DNA from: an uncultured Sphaerochaeta sp.
GTDB lineage: Bacteria; Spirochaetota; Spirochaetia; Sphaerochaetales; Sphaerochaetaceae
Length of the DNA: 64,000 bases
Assembly: GCF_963677315.1 (NCBI RefSeq)
Contig: NZ_OY781939.1
Coordinates: 62,001 to 126,000 of the forward strand
Direction: 5' to 3'
Under the pieces are notes generated by a model. The model saw nothing but the letters and a program-made list of their open reading frames with translations. It was not told the DNA's origin and searched no databases. Both the position numbers and the translations under genes were made by a program. Shown here piece by piece: positions 17,015 to 24,062 of the stretch (positions are counted from its first letter, which is position 1; each line of letters opens with the position of its first letter).

Positions 17015-17491
17015 ATGAAGACACTCATCATCTATGCAACTCGATATGGTACGACGGGGACCTGTGCACAGCTGCTCAGTGATGCACTGGAAGGGGAGGT
17101 CGTATTACAAAACCTTGCAGAAAATCCCACGATCGATCTTGCCGGGTTCGAGACTGTTGTTGTAGGAAGCCCTGTTTATGCAGGTAGGATTAACAAACGT
17201 GTGAAGCGATTTTGTAGTAACCATGAGTCGACCTTGCTCGCTAAGCGTTTAGGGCTCTTTACCTGCGATATGGAAGAGGGGGACGGAAGTATCAAGCAAT
17301 TGGATCATTGCTATGCCCCTCCCTTGGTTGCCCATGCATTGGTGAAAAACAGTTTTGGAGGGCAGTTCCTCTTCTCCCAAATGGGCTGGTTCACCAAAAA
17401 GATGATCAAGATGATGAGCAAGAGTGATGAGGATGTCAAACGAATCCAATATGACGCAATCAAGGAATTTGCCGACGTACTCAACAGCTAG
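17015..17491 (+). CDS. Flavodoxin domain protein
   Basis: A 158-residue flavodoxin-like protein. The FMN phosphate loop is IIYATRYGTTGTCAQLL at the N-terminus, and VVVGSPVYAGRINKRVKRF near residue 50 matches the Flavodoxin_5/HemG-type fold. AAAGGAGAGG precedes the ATG. It lies downstream of the FAD oxidoreductase and could be an electron carrier or a menaquinone-dependent protoporphyrinogen dehydrogenase-like protein. No other haem genes are near, so a general redox role is more cautious. Its last 11 bases overlap the convergent TsaC/Sua5 gene. Confidence 0.82.
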   Translation: MKTLIIYATRYGTTGTCAQLLSDALEGEVVLQNLAENPTIDLAGFETVVVGSPVYAGRINKRVKRFCSNHESTLLAKRLGLFTCDMEEGDGSIKQLDHCYAPPLVAHALVKNSFGGQFLFSQMGWFTKKMIKMMSKSDEDVKRIQYDAIKEFADVLNS

Positions 17492-18776
17492 GCTGTGCTT
17501 TCTTCGTTGCTGCCTTTCTCAATCGATTGTTGATTGCTACCCCGATTCCCTGTTCAGGCAACAGGGAACAGACCATACACCGAAGTCCCATGCCATCTAG
17601 CTTCCTGATCGCCCAGTAGAGCCGCATTGCAGCCTTCTCGCTGTCCTTGTCTTCACTGATGTAGGCCACAGGGCCTTTGAACGAAACACCAATATCCTCA
17701 GACAGTAATACGCCCACATCCTCACATCCTTGGTACTGACGAACATCATCGACCAGGTAAAGCGGGGTCGTTGGGGCATAGTGTGATTCCAGCAATCCTG
17801 GGCTCTCCATCTTTGTGTCGGTAGGACCAGCCTGTTTTGCCATGGCAACCTCGCCAAGCAGAGGAGAAAGCTCCTGGATACCGATTTTACCGGGTCTGAG
17901 AATGGTGGGAATGGGTGTATGCAATGCAAGCACTGTTGATTCAATACCTACTGTGCAGGCACCCCCGTCTAGGATTGCCGCAATCCTGCCAGAGAGTTGT
18001 TCCCTCACATGCTCTGCAGTGGTGGGGCTGGTATATCCAAACCGGTTGGCGCTTGGGGCTGCGATTGGCTTACCGCTTGCCTTGATCAGGGCCAGGGCAA
18101 GCGGGTTTGCAGGCATTCTTACTGCTACCGTCTCGCTTCCTGCTGTAACTATGTCAGCTACCTGGGGGTGTTTCTTCATCACCAAGGTAAGGGGTCCGGG
18201 CCAAAATTGTTCCATGAGGGCTTTTGCTTGGTCGCTCACTTGAGCAACCAATCCATCAAGTTGTGACAATTCAGCAATATGGACAATGAGAGGATCAAAG
18301 AAAGGCCGTTCCTTGGCAGCGAATATGCCCCTGACTGCTTCCTCGTTGGTGGCATCCCCGCCCAGTCCATATACAGTCTCGGTTGGAAAAGCTACCAGTT
18401 TTCCTTCAGCGAGTAGTTTTGCATCCTCTTCGATCAAGCGAGGGAGGTCTTCAGCAGGATTTGGGTACAAACGGGTATAGGTGAATGCATCTTCCAAGGT
18501 ATGGAAGTGGAAGGTGAGATAGGGAGTAGAAACACCTGAGAGTGGGCAGTAACAGGTAAGAGTCAGATTCTCTTTCAGCAGGTATGACGCTTTTTCTTCT
18601 TTTAGGAGTGTTAACGGCTCCTCAGTTTCTATGAAGGGGAAGGCAGGATACAGCTTCTGGTAGTGCTCTGCGCTCTTGTGCTCTTGTGGTGTATACACCA
18701 CCAGTAAGCTTGCAGAGGTAAAATTGTTTGCAGTACATTGTACTAGCATGGAAACAGGTACCATAGTGGTATGCAT
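17481..18776 (-). CDS. L-threonylcarbamoyladenylate synthase (TsaC/Sua5) with N-terminal extension
   Basis: A 431-residue protein. From about residue 110 it is a Sua5-type enzyme that makes threonylcarbamoyl-AMP for the t6A37 tRNA modification: LLAEGKLVAFPTETVYGLG, the KERPFFDPLIVHI substrate motif and PSANRFGYTSPTTAEHV. The C-terminal Sua5 domain follows after SPGLLESHYAPTTPLYLV. The first 110 residues are additional and unmatched by me; they contain HFHTLEDAFTYTRLYPN. The ATG at 18776 has GGAGGG about 11 bases upstream; a later Met (18749) would still leave about 100 extra residues. It is divergent from the GNAT gene. Confidence 0.87.
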   Translation of the reverse strand: MHTTMVPVSMLVQCTANNFTSASLLVVYTPQEHKSAEHYQKLYPAFPFIETEEPLTLLKEEKASYLLKENLTLTCYCPLSGVSTPYLTFHFHTLEDAFTYTRLYPNPAEDLPRLIEEDAKLLAEGKLVAFPTETVYGLGGDATNEEAVRGIFAAKERPFFDPLIVHIAELSQLDGLVAQVSDQAKALMEQFWPGPLTLVMKKHPQVADIVTAGSETVAVRMPANPLALALIKASGKPIAAPSANRFGYTSPTTAEHVREQLSGRIAAILDGGACTVGIESTVLALHTPIPTILRPGKIGIQELSPLLGEVAMAKQAGPTDTKMESPGLLESHYAPTTPLYLVDDVRQYQGCEDVGVLLSEDIGVSFKGPVAYISEDKDSEKAAMRLYWAIRKLDGMGLRCMVCSLLPEQGIGVAINNRLRKAATKKAQPSC

Positions 18777-18853
18777 GATAAAAAAGCCCTCCCGAGTGCT
18801 CTTACGTGAGCGTATCGCAAAGCGAGGGTTTCTTGCAAGTGAAGGAGAATGAG

Positions 18854-19345
18854 ATGGTGGTAAGAGCGTACAGGGAGACTGACATTCCTAGGATGAGAGC
18901 CATCTGGAATGAGGTGGTTAAAGAAGGCAGAGCCTTTCCCCAGACAGAATGCCTTTCCGATACAAAGGCAAACTCCTTCTTTGCGAGTCAGAGCTTCTGT
19001 GGTGTTGCAGAGGATCAGGGAAGCATTAAAGGAATGTATATCCTCCATCCAAACAATATCGGACGCGTTGGTCATATAGCCAATGCCTCGTATGCTGTGG
19101 ATAGCAGGTTTCAAGGACAGGGGGTGGGAAGGTCCTTGGTTCAGGATTCCCTCTCCAGGTTGCCAAGGTTTGGTTTCCAGATCATGCAGTACAACGCAGT
19201 GGTTGCAACAAACAGTGCAGCAATTCATCTCTATGAATCACTCGGATTCCAAAGACTTGGCATCATTCATGGAGGATATCTCATGCCTGATGGCTCCTAT
19301 GAGGATATCATTCCCATGGTCTATTATGTGAATGCAGAGGCCTAA
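18854..19345 (+). CDS. GNAT family N-acetyltransferase
   Basis: A 163-residue acetyltransferase with the fold beginning MVVRAYRETDIPRMRAIWNEVV. The acetyl-CoA loop is VDSRFQGQGVGRSLVQDSL near residue 90 (QxxGxG), and ATNSAAIHLYESLGFQRLG is the C-terminal motif B. It resembles the RimI/phosphinothricin acetyltransferase group. GGAG lies 8 bases upstream of the chosen ATG. Acceptor substrate unknown. Confidence 0.85.
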   Translation: MVVRAYRETDIPRMRAIWNEVVKEGRAFPQTECLSDTKANSFFASQSFCGVAEDQGSIKGMYILHPNNIGRVGHIANASYAVDSRFQGQGVGRSLVQDSLSRLPRFGFQIMQYNAVVATNSAAIHLYESLGFQRLGIIHGGYLMPDGSYEDIIPMVYYVNAEA

Positions 19346-19378
19346 GTTAGAAGGATACACAAAGTTCCAGAATAAGAA

Positions 19379-19404
19379 ATACTCCTTCCTATAGTAAGGA
19401 GTAT
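19379..19404. repeat. Inverted repeat after the GNAT gene
   Basis: ATACTCCTT and AAGGAGTAT arms with an 8-base loop. There is no T-run on the plus side, so this is at best a weak terminator or mRNA end. It overlaps the left direct repeat. Confidence 0.4.
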
Positions 19405-19478
19405 CCCTCAGTAAAAGTGAAGAAGATTCCTGATACGTATTCACCTATGATCTTGATCAAGGCATGTTTCTCTCTCTT
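19387..19478. repeat. Left copy of a diverged direct repeat flanking the toxin-antitoxin/IS66 island
   Basis: These 92 bases align with 23331-23423 with about 15 mismatches and one gap by my count. In the right copy the segment covers the end of brnA and the end of yjbQ. On the minus strand the left copy still reads [12 protein letters not shown], the last residues of YjbQ, but the stop codon is lost (TAC for TAA) and the rest of yjbQ is absent. It is therefore a remnant of a second brnA-yjbQ junction. Confidence 0.75.
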
Positions 19479-19597
19479 ACAGAAAGGCAAACAGTTTACT
19501 CATTATTGCTGCATAAAACTTTGGAAGACATCCTTAGTTTCAAGAATCCTTGATATGAATGGGTTTACATAGTTGCAAGACACGCTTTGTGAAAACC

Positions 19598-19876
19598 TCA
19601 GAATTTAGTAGATCTCTTAAATACTGTACTTCGATGCTGAACAGCAAGAATCAGGATAATAATTTCCTTGTCGACTATTTTGCAAATGATCCGGTAATTG
19701 CCAACCCGATACCTCCAATAACGTGAAAGGTTAGCTGTAAGAGGCTTTCCTAGCGACCTTGGATCTTTTCGGTCTTCCAGTTTTCTTAAGAATTTCAATA
19801 TCTTGATTTTTACAGAGTTATCCAAAGCAGAAAGTTCCTTTTTAGCTTGCTCCTCAAACCTGATCTGATAAGCCAT
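19598..19876 (-). CDS. RelE/ParE superfamily toxin
   Basis: A 92-residue toxin. YQIRFEEQAKKELSALDNSVKIKILKFLRKLED and YWRYRVGNYRIICKIVDKEIIILILAVQHRSTVF match the RelE fold, including the conserved basic YRVGNYRIICKI strand. RelE proteins cleave mRNA in the ribosome; ParE members poison gyrase, and the two cannot be separated with certainty, but the length and C-terminus favour RelE. It overlaps the upstream antitoxin gene by 23 bases. Both parts look intact. Confidence 0.88.
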   Translation of the reverse strand: MAYQIRFEEQAKKELSALDNSVKIKILKFLRKLEDRKDPRSLGKPLTANLSRYWRYRVGNYRIICKIVDKEIIILILAVQHRSTVFKRSTKF

Positions 19877-20093
19877 TTTCTGCTATAACTTCTTCAAGCG
19901 TAGTGGTTTTGCTGCGACCTGCTCTCACATCTTCGTCGCGTTTTTTTGCTAGGTAAATCATTTCAAGATCACAAACCTTATCTTCAAGCGCTTCCTGGAT
20001 GTAATACGTTTTTGTTCTGCCTGTTTGCTCTGCCAGGTTGTTAAGCCTGTCTACCAGTTCTTTCGGTAAGCGCACTGATATGCTCTCAGTCAT
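19854..20093 (-). CDS. RelB/ribbon-helix-helix antitoxin
   Basis: A 79-residue antitoxin. The N-terminus SISVRLPKELVDRLNNLAEQTGRTKTYYIQEALEDKV is a ribbon-helix-helix DNA-binding domain; the C-terminal part should wrap the toxin. AAAGGAG is placed upstream of the ATG. The gene is first in the pair and overlaps relE. A -10-like TATAAT (minus strand, 20164-20169) followed by GTAAT-type repeats forms the likely autoregulated promoter. Confidence 0.88.
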   Translation of the reverse strand: MTESISVRLPKELVDRLNNLAEQTGRTKTYYIQEALEDKVCDLEMIYLAKKRDEDVRAGRSKTTTLEEVIAENGLSDQV

Positions 20094-20130
20094 GTAGGTC
20101 TCCTTTTTTGCTCATTAGCAAATCCATGAA

Positions 20131-20169
20131 CAATGTAATACACGTACTACATGTAATGCAAGTATTATA
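20131..20169 (-). promoter_or_regulatory. Putative promoter/operator of the relB-relE pair
   Basis: On the minus strand a TATAAT box (20164-20169) is followed by ATTACATG- and ATTACATTG-like elements, and GTAATAC (20135-20141) faces GTATTAT (20162-20168). Such closely spaced half-sites fit a ribbon-helix-helix repressor. No convincing -35 is seen. Confidence 0.45.
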
Positions 20170-20271
20170 ACTAGTAATTTTTCTAAACTACTAGAGTAAG
20201 AAACCTTAGATTTTAAAAATACGAATGAGGATGGTAGCGAATATTAGTTCTCTTGGATGTAAAATGATTTT

Positions 20272-20299
20272 TTGACACAGACAAATATGTCTATATAAT
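20272..20299 (+). promoter_or_regulatory. Consensus promoter of the brnT-brnA pair with embedded operator
   Basis: Perfect TTGACA (20272-20277) and TATAAT (20294-20299) with a 16-base spacer. The spacer holds the dyad AGACA-AATA-TGTCT (20279-20292), positioned for autorepression by BrnA or the BrnT-BrnA complex. The brnT start lies only about 8 bases beyond the predicted transcription start, with no ribosome site. Confidence 0.75.
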
Positions 20300-20313
20300 T
20301 ATGTATATATAGA

Positions 20314-20512
20314 ATGAGTTTTCAATTGTATACGTGGGACCCGGAGAAGAGCAAGAAGAACAAAAAGAAACACGGGTTCTCATTTGAAGATATTGCTGAT
20401 GTGTTCGACGATCCAAATCTATTGAAATGGGGTCATCAGAATCATATCAGCGAGGGAGGCCTCTCCCAGGGAAAAGAAGGCGTATTATGAGTATGAAGAA
20501 AAAAGAAGGTAA
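20314..20512 (+). pseudogene. brnT: brnT toxin, internal deletion with frameshift
   Basis: The first 39 codons read as a BrnT N-terminus (MSFQLYTWDPEKSKKNKKKH, then GFSFEDIADVFDDPNLLKW). From 20432, in the +1 frame, the sequence reads VIRIISAREASPREKKAYYE and ends EYEEKRR with a stop at 20510-20512, a textbook BrnT C-terminus. The middle of the protein, roughly 30 residues in a normal BrnT of about 90, is missing at about 20431, and the join is out of frame, so the native frame stops after 58 codons (20488-20490). The ribonuclease is therefore most likely dead. It overlaps brnA. Confidence 0.85.
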
Positions 20513-20615
20513 GCAGATCGAGAGCGTCGAGAAAATCGATTTCTCTGACATTCCGGAGATGACTGATGAACAGTTGGTACAATTGCAGCCTTCTCATTTG
20601 CGTAATCCAGAGTAA
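20487..20615 (+). pseudogene. brnA: brnA antitoxin, 5' part, interrupted by IS66
   Basis: The first 39 codons read MSMKKKEGKQIESVEKIDFS and on through DIPEMTDEQLVQL to SHLR; three more codons (N, P, E) and the stop are formed by the target duplication and the first bases of IS66. The 3' part lies at 23184-23378. Rejoining across one target copy restores one frame of 103 codons plus stop. The N-terminal region of BrnA normally binds the toxin. Confidence 0.88.
20604..20611. repeat. IS66 target-site duplication, left copy
   Basis: AATCCAGA directly abuts the left terminal repeat and is repeated at 23184-23191; 8 bases is the usual IS66 duplication length. Confidence 0.92.
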
Positions 20616-20682
20616 GCGCACTATAAATCACTATTCAAATCCTGTCTGAAAACCAATAACCTCTCATCTATGGAGGCGAACA

Positions 20683-21033
20683 ATGGATATCAATCTTGAG
20701 GATTATGATTTTTACATCAAGCCAGGGGTAACGGATATGAGGAAAGGATCCCCCAGCCTGGCATACATCGTTCAGAACGAGATGAGACTCGAGCCCTTTT
20801 CCAAGTCGGTGTTCTTGTTTTGCGGCGGAACCAGGAGAACGATAAAGGCAATTGTCTGGGACCGCAACGGCTGGGTCGAGATCATCAAGCGGCTTGAATG
20901 TGGCTCATCGTTCAGATGGCCCAACACCGAGGAAGAGGCGCTCCAGGTGGAAATTCCAGACCTGCTCCTGTTGCTGAAAGGCTATGATGTCTGGAGAAGG
21001 TTTCCCGTTCTCAATCCAAGATATGTAGGCTAA
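20683..21033 (+). CDS. tnpB: IS66 accessory protein TnpB
   Basis: A 116-residue protein with the IS66 Orf2 pattern FYIKPGVTDMRKGSPSLAYIVQNEM, FLFCGGTRRTIKAIVWDRNGWVEIIKRLECGSSFRWP. TnpB is required with TnpC for transposition in characterised IS66 elements, by an unknown mechanism. GGAGG sits upstream of the ATG. The gene for TnpC follows after 72 bases. Confidence 0.92.
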   Translation: MDINLEDYDFYIKPGVTDMRKGSPSLAYIVQNEMRLEPFSKSVFLFCGGTRRTIKAIVWDRNGWVEIIKRLECGSSFRWPNTEEEALQVEIPDLLLLLKGYDVWRRFPVLNPRYVG

Positions 21034-21105
21034 AATGATGTCCTGAAATACCTTATTTATGCCAAATCTATTGAGCAAACCTTCGTTTTCTGCTATCATT
21101 CATCC

Positions 21106-22764
21106 ATGGACGATATGAAGATCACGAAGGAAAACCTAGCCCGGATGTCACGTGAGGACCTTGCTGCATTGGCTCTCAACCTTTCTTCGATCGTTCAGAA
21201 AAAGGATGAGGAAATCGCTAATCTCAGGGAGCTGTACAAGCTCAGGACAGCAGAGCGATACCTCCCCTCATCCGAACAGATCGGCTGGTTGTTCCAGGAA
21301 CTTGAGATCCTGGATGCAGTGCTTTCGGAAATTCCCGGGAAAGAGGAAGCCACCGAGGTTGCGGCACACAGCCGGAAGAAGCGCCCAAGGGTCAATGCCT
21401 GCACAGCACCTGCCGGAACCCCTGTATGCGATGTATTCCATACCGAGGGATGTGACGATGTGATCACCGGCAATGACGGTATTTCCTACAAGCGGGTCGA
21501 GGACAAGGTGATCAGCAAGATTGCCGTCGTTCCCCGCAAGATCGTGGTCGAGCGCCATCACTATCCCCAGTACCGCACACTTGATGTGGAAGCGGACAGG
21601 GACAACAACAAGAGGATCCTCTTTCCTTCCAAAACATCGACGCTAGGGGCATCCCCCAGCCTGGTGGCGGGTGTGGTGGTCAGCAAGTTTGACGACCACC
21701 TTCCCCTGTACCGGCAGGAGGAAATCTTCCGCAGGGATGGCTACTTCCTCCCAAGGCAGAAGCTGGCCTCCTGGGTGATAACCTACTACGAGGAGTTGCT
21801 TCCCTTTGTGGAGTACCTCAAGAAGCGGGTCTACCGTTCGGCATTCATAAGCAAGGACGAGACCAGGGTCTCGGTGCTGAATGTGAAGGGCCCTTCGGGC
21901 AAGGTTTCGAAGAACGGGTTCATGTACATAACCATAGGCGACACCTACGACGTGCAGACGCGCAAGACCCAGAGTCTCGTGCTGCTGGACTACATCCAGG
22001 GCCGTTCACGTGAGGTATTGTTCGAGGATATGACCAAGCATGGCTACACATCCCACCTGATGACCGATGGGCTCAAGGGATATCTCACCTATGACAAGCA
22101 TTGCGTCTGCTGGGTCCATGCAGTACGACAGCTGAAGAAGATCCTCAAGCTCAACAAGCATGACATGCATGCACTGGAGATTGTCAAGGAAGTGGCCAAG
22201 CTCTATGACATCGATGAGCAGTACAGGAAGATGCTCCGTTGCGGGGAAATCTCAACAGAGCAGTTCCTTGCCGCCAGAAAGCAGGAATCCGAAGAGGTCA
22301 TCGACAATGTGTATGCCATGGCCGAGGACACCCGCAGGCAGTACTCCCCGAAAGGGGCGATGGGAAAGGCCCTTGACTACCTGTACACCTACAAGCCGTA
22401 CATGAGGACCTACCTGGATGTTGTCGAGGCGACCCCTTCGAACAATTCGTGCGAATTGGTGGCCAAAGCATTTGCGACAGGTCGCAAAAATTGGCTTTTT
22501 TCCCAATCCGTCGATGGAGCAGATGCCTCAGCCTTCTTCTACTCAATGATAGAGACGGCCAAACGATCTTCCCTCAATCCAATGGATTATGTGGAGGCCC
22601 TCTGTACCTTCGGTCCCGGCTGCAGCACCGACGAGCAGCGTGAGGCCCTGCTGCCGTGGAACATTGATCTCTCAATACTGGATGAGCTGAGAAACAGGCG
22701 TTTGAATGCTAAACCTGATCCACAGAGAACCACGGTATACAACTTCGTTGGCGCCACTAGATAG
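21106..22764 (+). CDS. tnpC: IS66 family transposase TnpC
   Basis: A 552-residue transposase. An N-terminal coiled coil (residues about 15-50) precedes the linker and the DDE catalytic domain. Likely catalytic residues are the Asp in SKDETRVSVL near residue 249, the Asp in MTDGLKGYL near residue 321 and the Glu in NNSCELVAKAFATGRKNWLF near residue 450. The usual Cys-rich zinc ribbon before the DDE domain is hard to recognise here. The frame is intact, so the element may still be mobile. Its stop overlaps the convergent TnpA-like gene by eight bases. Confidence 0.93.
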   Translation: MDDMKITKENLARMSREDLAALALNLSSIVQKKDEEIANLRELYKLRTAERYLPSSEQIGWLFQELEILDAVLSEIPGKEEATEVAAHSRKKRPRVNACTAPAGTPVCDVFHTEGCDDVITGNDGISYKRVEDKVISKIAVVPRKIVVERHHYPQYRTLDVEADRDNNKRILFPSKTSTLGASPSLVAGVVVSKFDDHLPLYRQEEIFRRDGYFLPRQKLASWVITYYEELLPFVEYLKKRVYRSAFISKDETRVSVLNVKGPSGKVSKNGFMYITIGDTYDVQTRKTQSLVLLDYIQGRSREVLFEDMTKHGYTSHLMTDGLKGYLTYDKHCVCWVHAVRQLKKILKLNKHDMHALEIVKEVAKLYDIDEQYRKMLRCGEISTEQFLAARKQESEEVIDNVYAMAEDTRRQYSPKGAMGKALDYLYTYKPYMRTYLDVVEATPSNNSCELVAKAFATGRKNWLFSQSVDGADASAFFYSMIETAKRSSLNPMDYVEALCTFGPGCSTDEQREALLPWNIDLSILDELRNRRLNAKPDPQRTTVYNFVGATR

Positions 22765-23095
22765 AGCTCTCAATCCGTATGCCTTGAAGCAATTCCAGGA
22801 AATTGCCTGACAGGCTTACCTCGATTTTCGCACCAAAGACATGCACTACCAACTTCTGGTCCCCAGCCGGTTGTTTATCCAATGGCTTACCCAAACCGAC
22901 GAAGGGAATGATAGGCTTGGGGTCGTAGTCTTCCTCATAATACCCATATGTATGCATCCACTTGTAGAAGATGCTTCTTCCTATTCCTGCGGTTTGAGCG
23001 TATGACAAGAAGGATCCTTTTCCTTCTTCTCTGACGGCTTTTGCCCGCTCCAGGTGAGCAAGCTTCTCTTTCCTTGTATAGGTGTGATAGTGCAT
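22757..23095 (-). CDS. IS66 TnpA-like accessory protein, inverted orientation
   Basis: A 112-residue protein with an N-terminal helix-turn-helix (FLSYAQTAGIGRSIFYKWMHTYG) and a C-terminal strand-rich end LVVHVFGAKIEVSLSGNFLELLQ that resembles the end of IS66 TnpA (Orf1). GGAGAAG is seven bases before the ATG. In standard IS66 elements tnpA, tnpB and tnpC are co-directional; here this gene faces the others from the right end. Confidence 0.75.
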   Translation of the reverse strand: MHYHTYTRKEKLAHLERAKAVREEGKGSFLSYAQTAGIGRSIFYKWMHTYGYYEEDYDPKPIIPFVGLGKPLDKQPAGDQKLVVHVFGAKIEVSLSGNFLELLQGIRIESSI

Positions 23096-23183
23096 CGATT
23101 ACTTCTCCTTTCCTTGATTGATGATTGTGTTCATTCTATTGAAGGAGATTCGGTTGATTAAGAGCGATTTATAGTGCGCTTAC

Positions 23184-23191
23184 AATCCAGA
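23184..23191. repeat. IS66 target-site duplication, right copy
   Basis: AATCCAGA directly after the right terminal repeat, matching 20604-20611. Confidence 0.92.
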
Positions 23192-23378
23192 GAATTATCG
23201 CCCAATCAAGAAAAAGATCAGCATCTATGTCGATGCTGATGTGCTGGAGTATTTCAAGGCAAAAGGAAAAGGGTATCAGGCAAGGATAAACAAGGTTCTT
23301 CGACAGGAAATGCTCAGGGAGACTGCTCCTTCCTATGGTAAGAAGGATACATCAAGTAAAAGTGGAAAGGATTCCTGA
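23184..23378 (+). pseudogene. brnA: brnA antitoxin, 3' part, cut off by IS66
   Basis: Sixty-four codons plus stop, starting in the target duplication: NPENYRPIKKKISIYVDADV and LEYFKAKGKGYQARINKVLR, then QEMLRETAPSYGKKDTSSK and a short tail. This is the DNA-binding ribbon-helix-helix part of BrnA. It lacks its own start and promoter. Three bases separate its stop from the convergent yjbQ stop. Confidence 0.88.
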
Positions 23379-23423
23379 TACTTATTCCCCAATGATTTTT
23401 ATCAAGGCATGTTTTTCTCTTTT
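23331..23423. repeat. Right copy of the island-flanking direct repeat
   Basis: It covers the end of brnA and the end of yjbQ and aligns with 19387-19478 (about 83% identical by my count). Here both reading frames are intact, so this is the functional copy. Confidence 0.75.
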
Positions 23424-23798
23424 CCCATCGAACTCAAAGTAGAAAATCTGCTCCCAAGTGCCAAAATCAAGTTTTCCGTTTGTGATAGCACATACCGTCT
23501 CTCTTCCCATAATGGTTCTCTTCAGGTGAGCATCCGCATTATCCTCATATCCGTTATGATTGTATTGGGAGTAGGGCTTCTCAGGTGCCAGTTTCTCAAG
23601 CCAGCGCTCATAATCCTGATGCAGACCACGCTCATCATCGTTTATGAATACGCTTGCTGTGATATTCATCGCATTGATCAAAACCAAGCCTTCCTTGATA
23701 CCACTTGCATCAATAGCATCCTGAACATCACTGGTAATGTTTACTAATCCTCTTCTGGTAGGGAGATGGAAAAAGAGTTCTTTTCTATAGTGTTTCAT
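23382..23798 (-). CDS. yjbQ: YjbQ family (UPF0047) protein
   Basis: A 138-residue single-domain protein with the UPF0047 signature: [89 protein letters not shown]. coli YjbQ can suppress a thiamine-phosphate synthase defect; its physiological role is unsettled. AAGGAGG directly precedes the chosen ATG at 23798; the frame is open further upstream without a ribosome site. It converges on the brnA fragment. Confidence 0.92.
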   Translation of the reverse strand: MKHYRKELFFHLPTRRGLVNITSDVQDAIDASGIKEGLVLINAMNITASVFINDDERGLHQDYERWLEKLAPEKPYSQYNHNGYEDNADAHLKRTIMGRETVCAITNGKLDFGTWEQIFYFEFDGKREKHALIKIIGE

Positions 23799-24062
23799 GC
23801 GTTCCTCCTTCTGGTAGCATAAGTAAAAATCCAAGTGAAGGTCAAATACAAATAAATTATTAATAATATACTAATATTCACATAAACAGATAAAAAATAT
23901 AAAATAATACCACATAATATATTTTATAAGTAAATATAATACCTTGCTTTCAGAGAAATGCTGGTTTAGAATTAACTCGATCTTCTGGAACTGCTACTAC
24001 CATATTTGGTGGTATTTGCAATACAAAGGGTGTGTCCCGTGTTTTTTCCCAAGGAGGTCCTC

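Larger units (their letters stand above)
20612..23183. mobile_element. IS66 family insertion sequence, complete
   Basis: A 2572-base element bounded by GTAAGCGCACTATAAATC at the left and its exact inverse at the right (23166-23183), 18 perfect bases with weaker similarity beyond, and the IS66-typical GTAAGCG tips. It carries tnpB and tnpC on the plus strand and a TnpA-like gene on the minus strand at the right end. The perfect ends, intact reading frames and exact 8-base target duplication indicate a fairly recent insertion. It disrupts brnA. Confidence 0.95.

Noticed and set aside
20427..20615. Start of brnA at 20427 instead of 20487
   Set aside because: The extra residues overlap the brnT C-terminal coding in a third frame and have no BrnA similarity; the ATG at 20487 gives the normal brnT-brnA overlap.
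19387..23423. Reading the flanking direct repeats as phage or integron attachment sites
   Set aside because: No integrase or recombinase other than IS66 is present, and the copies are about 17% diverged and include coding sequence; old duplication or recombination fits better.
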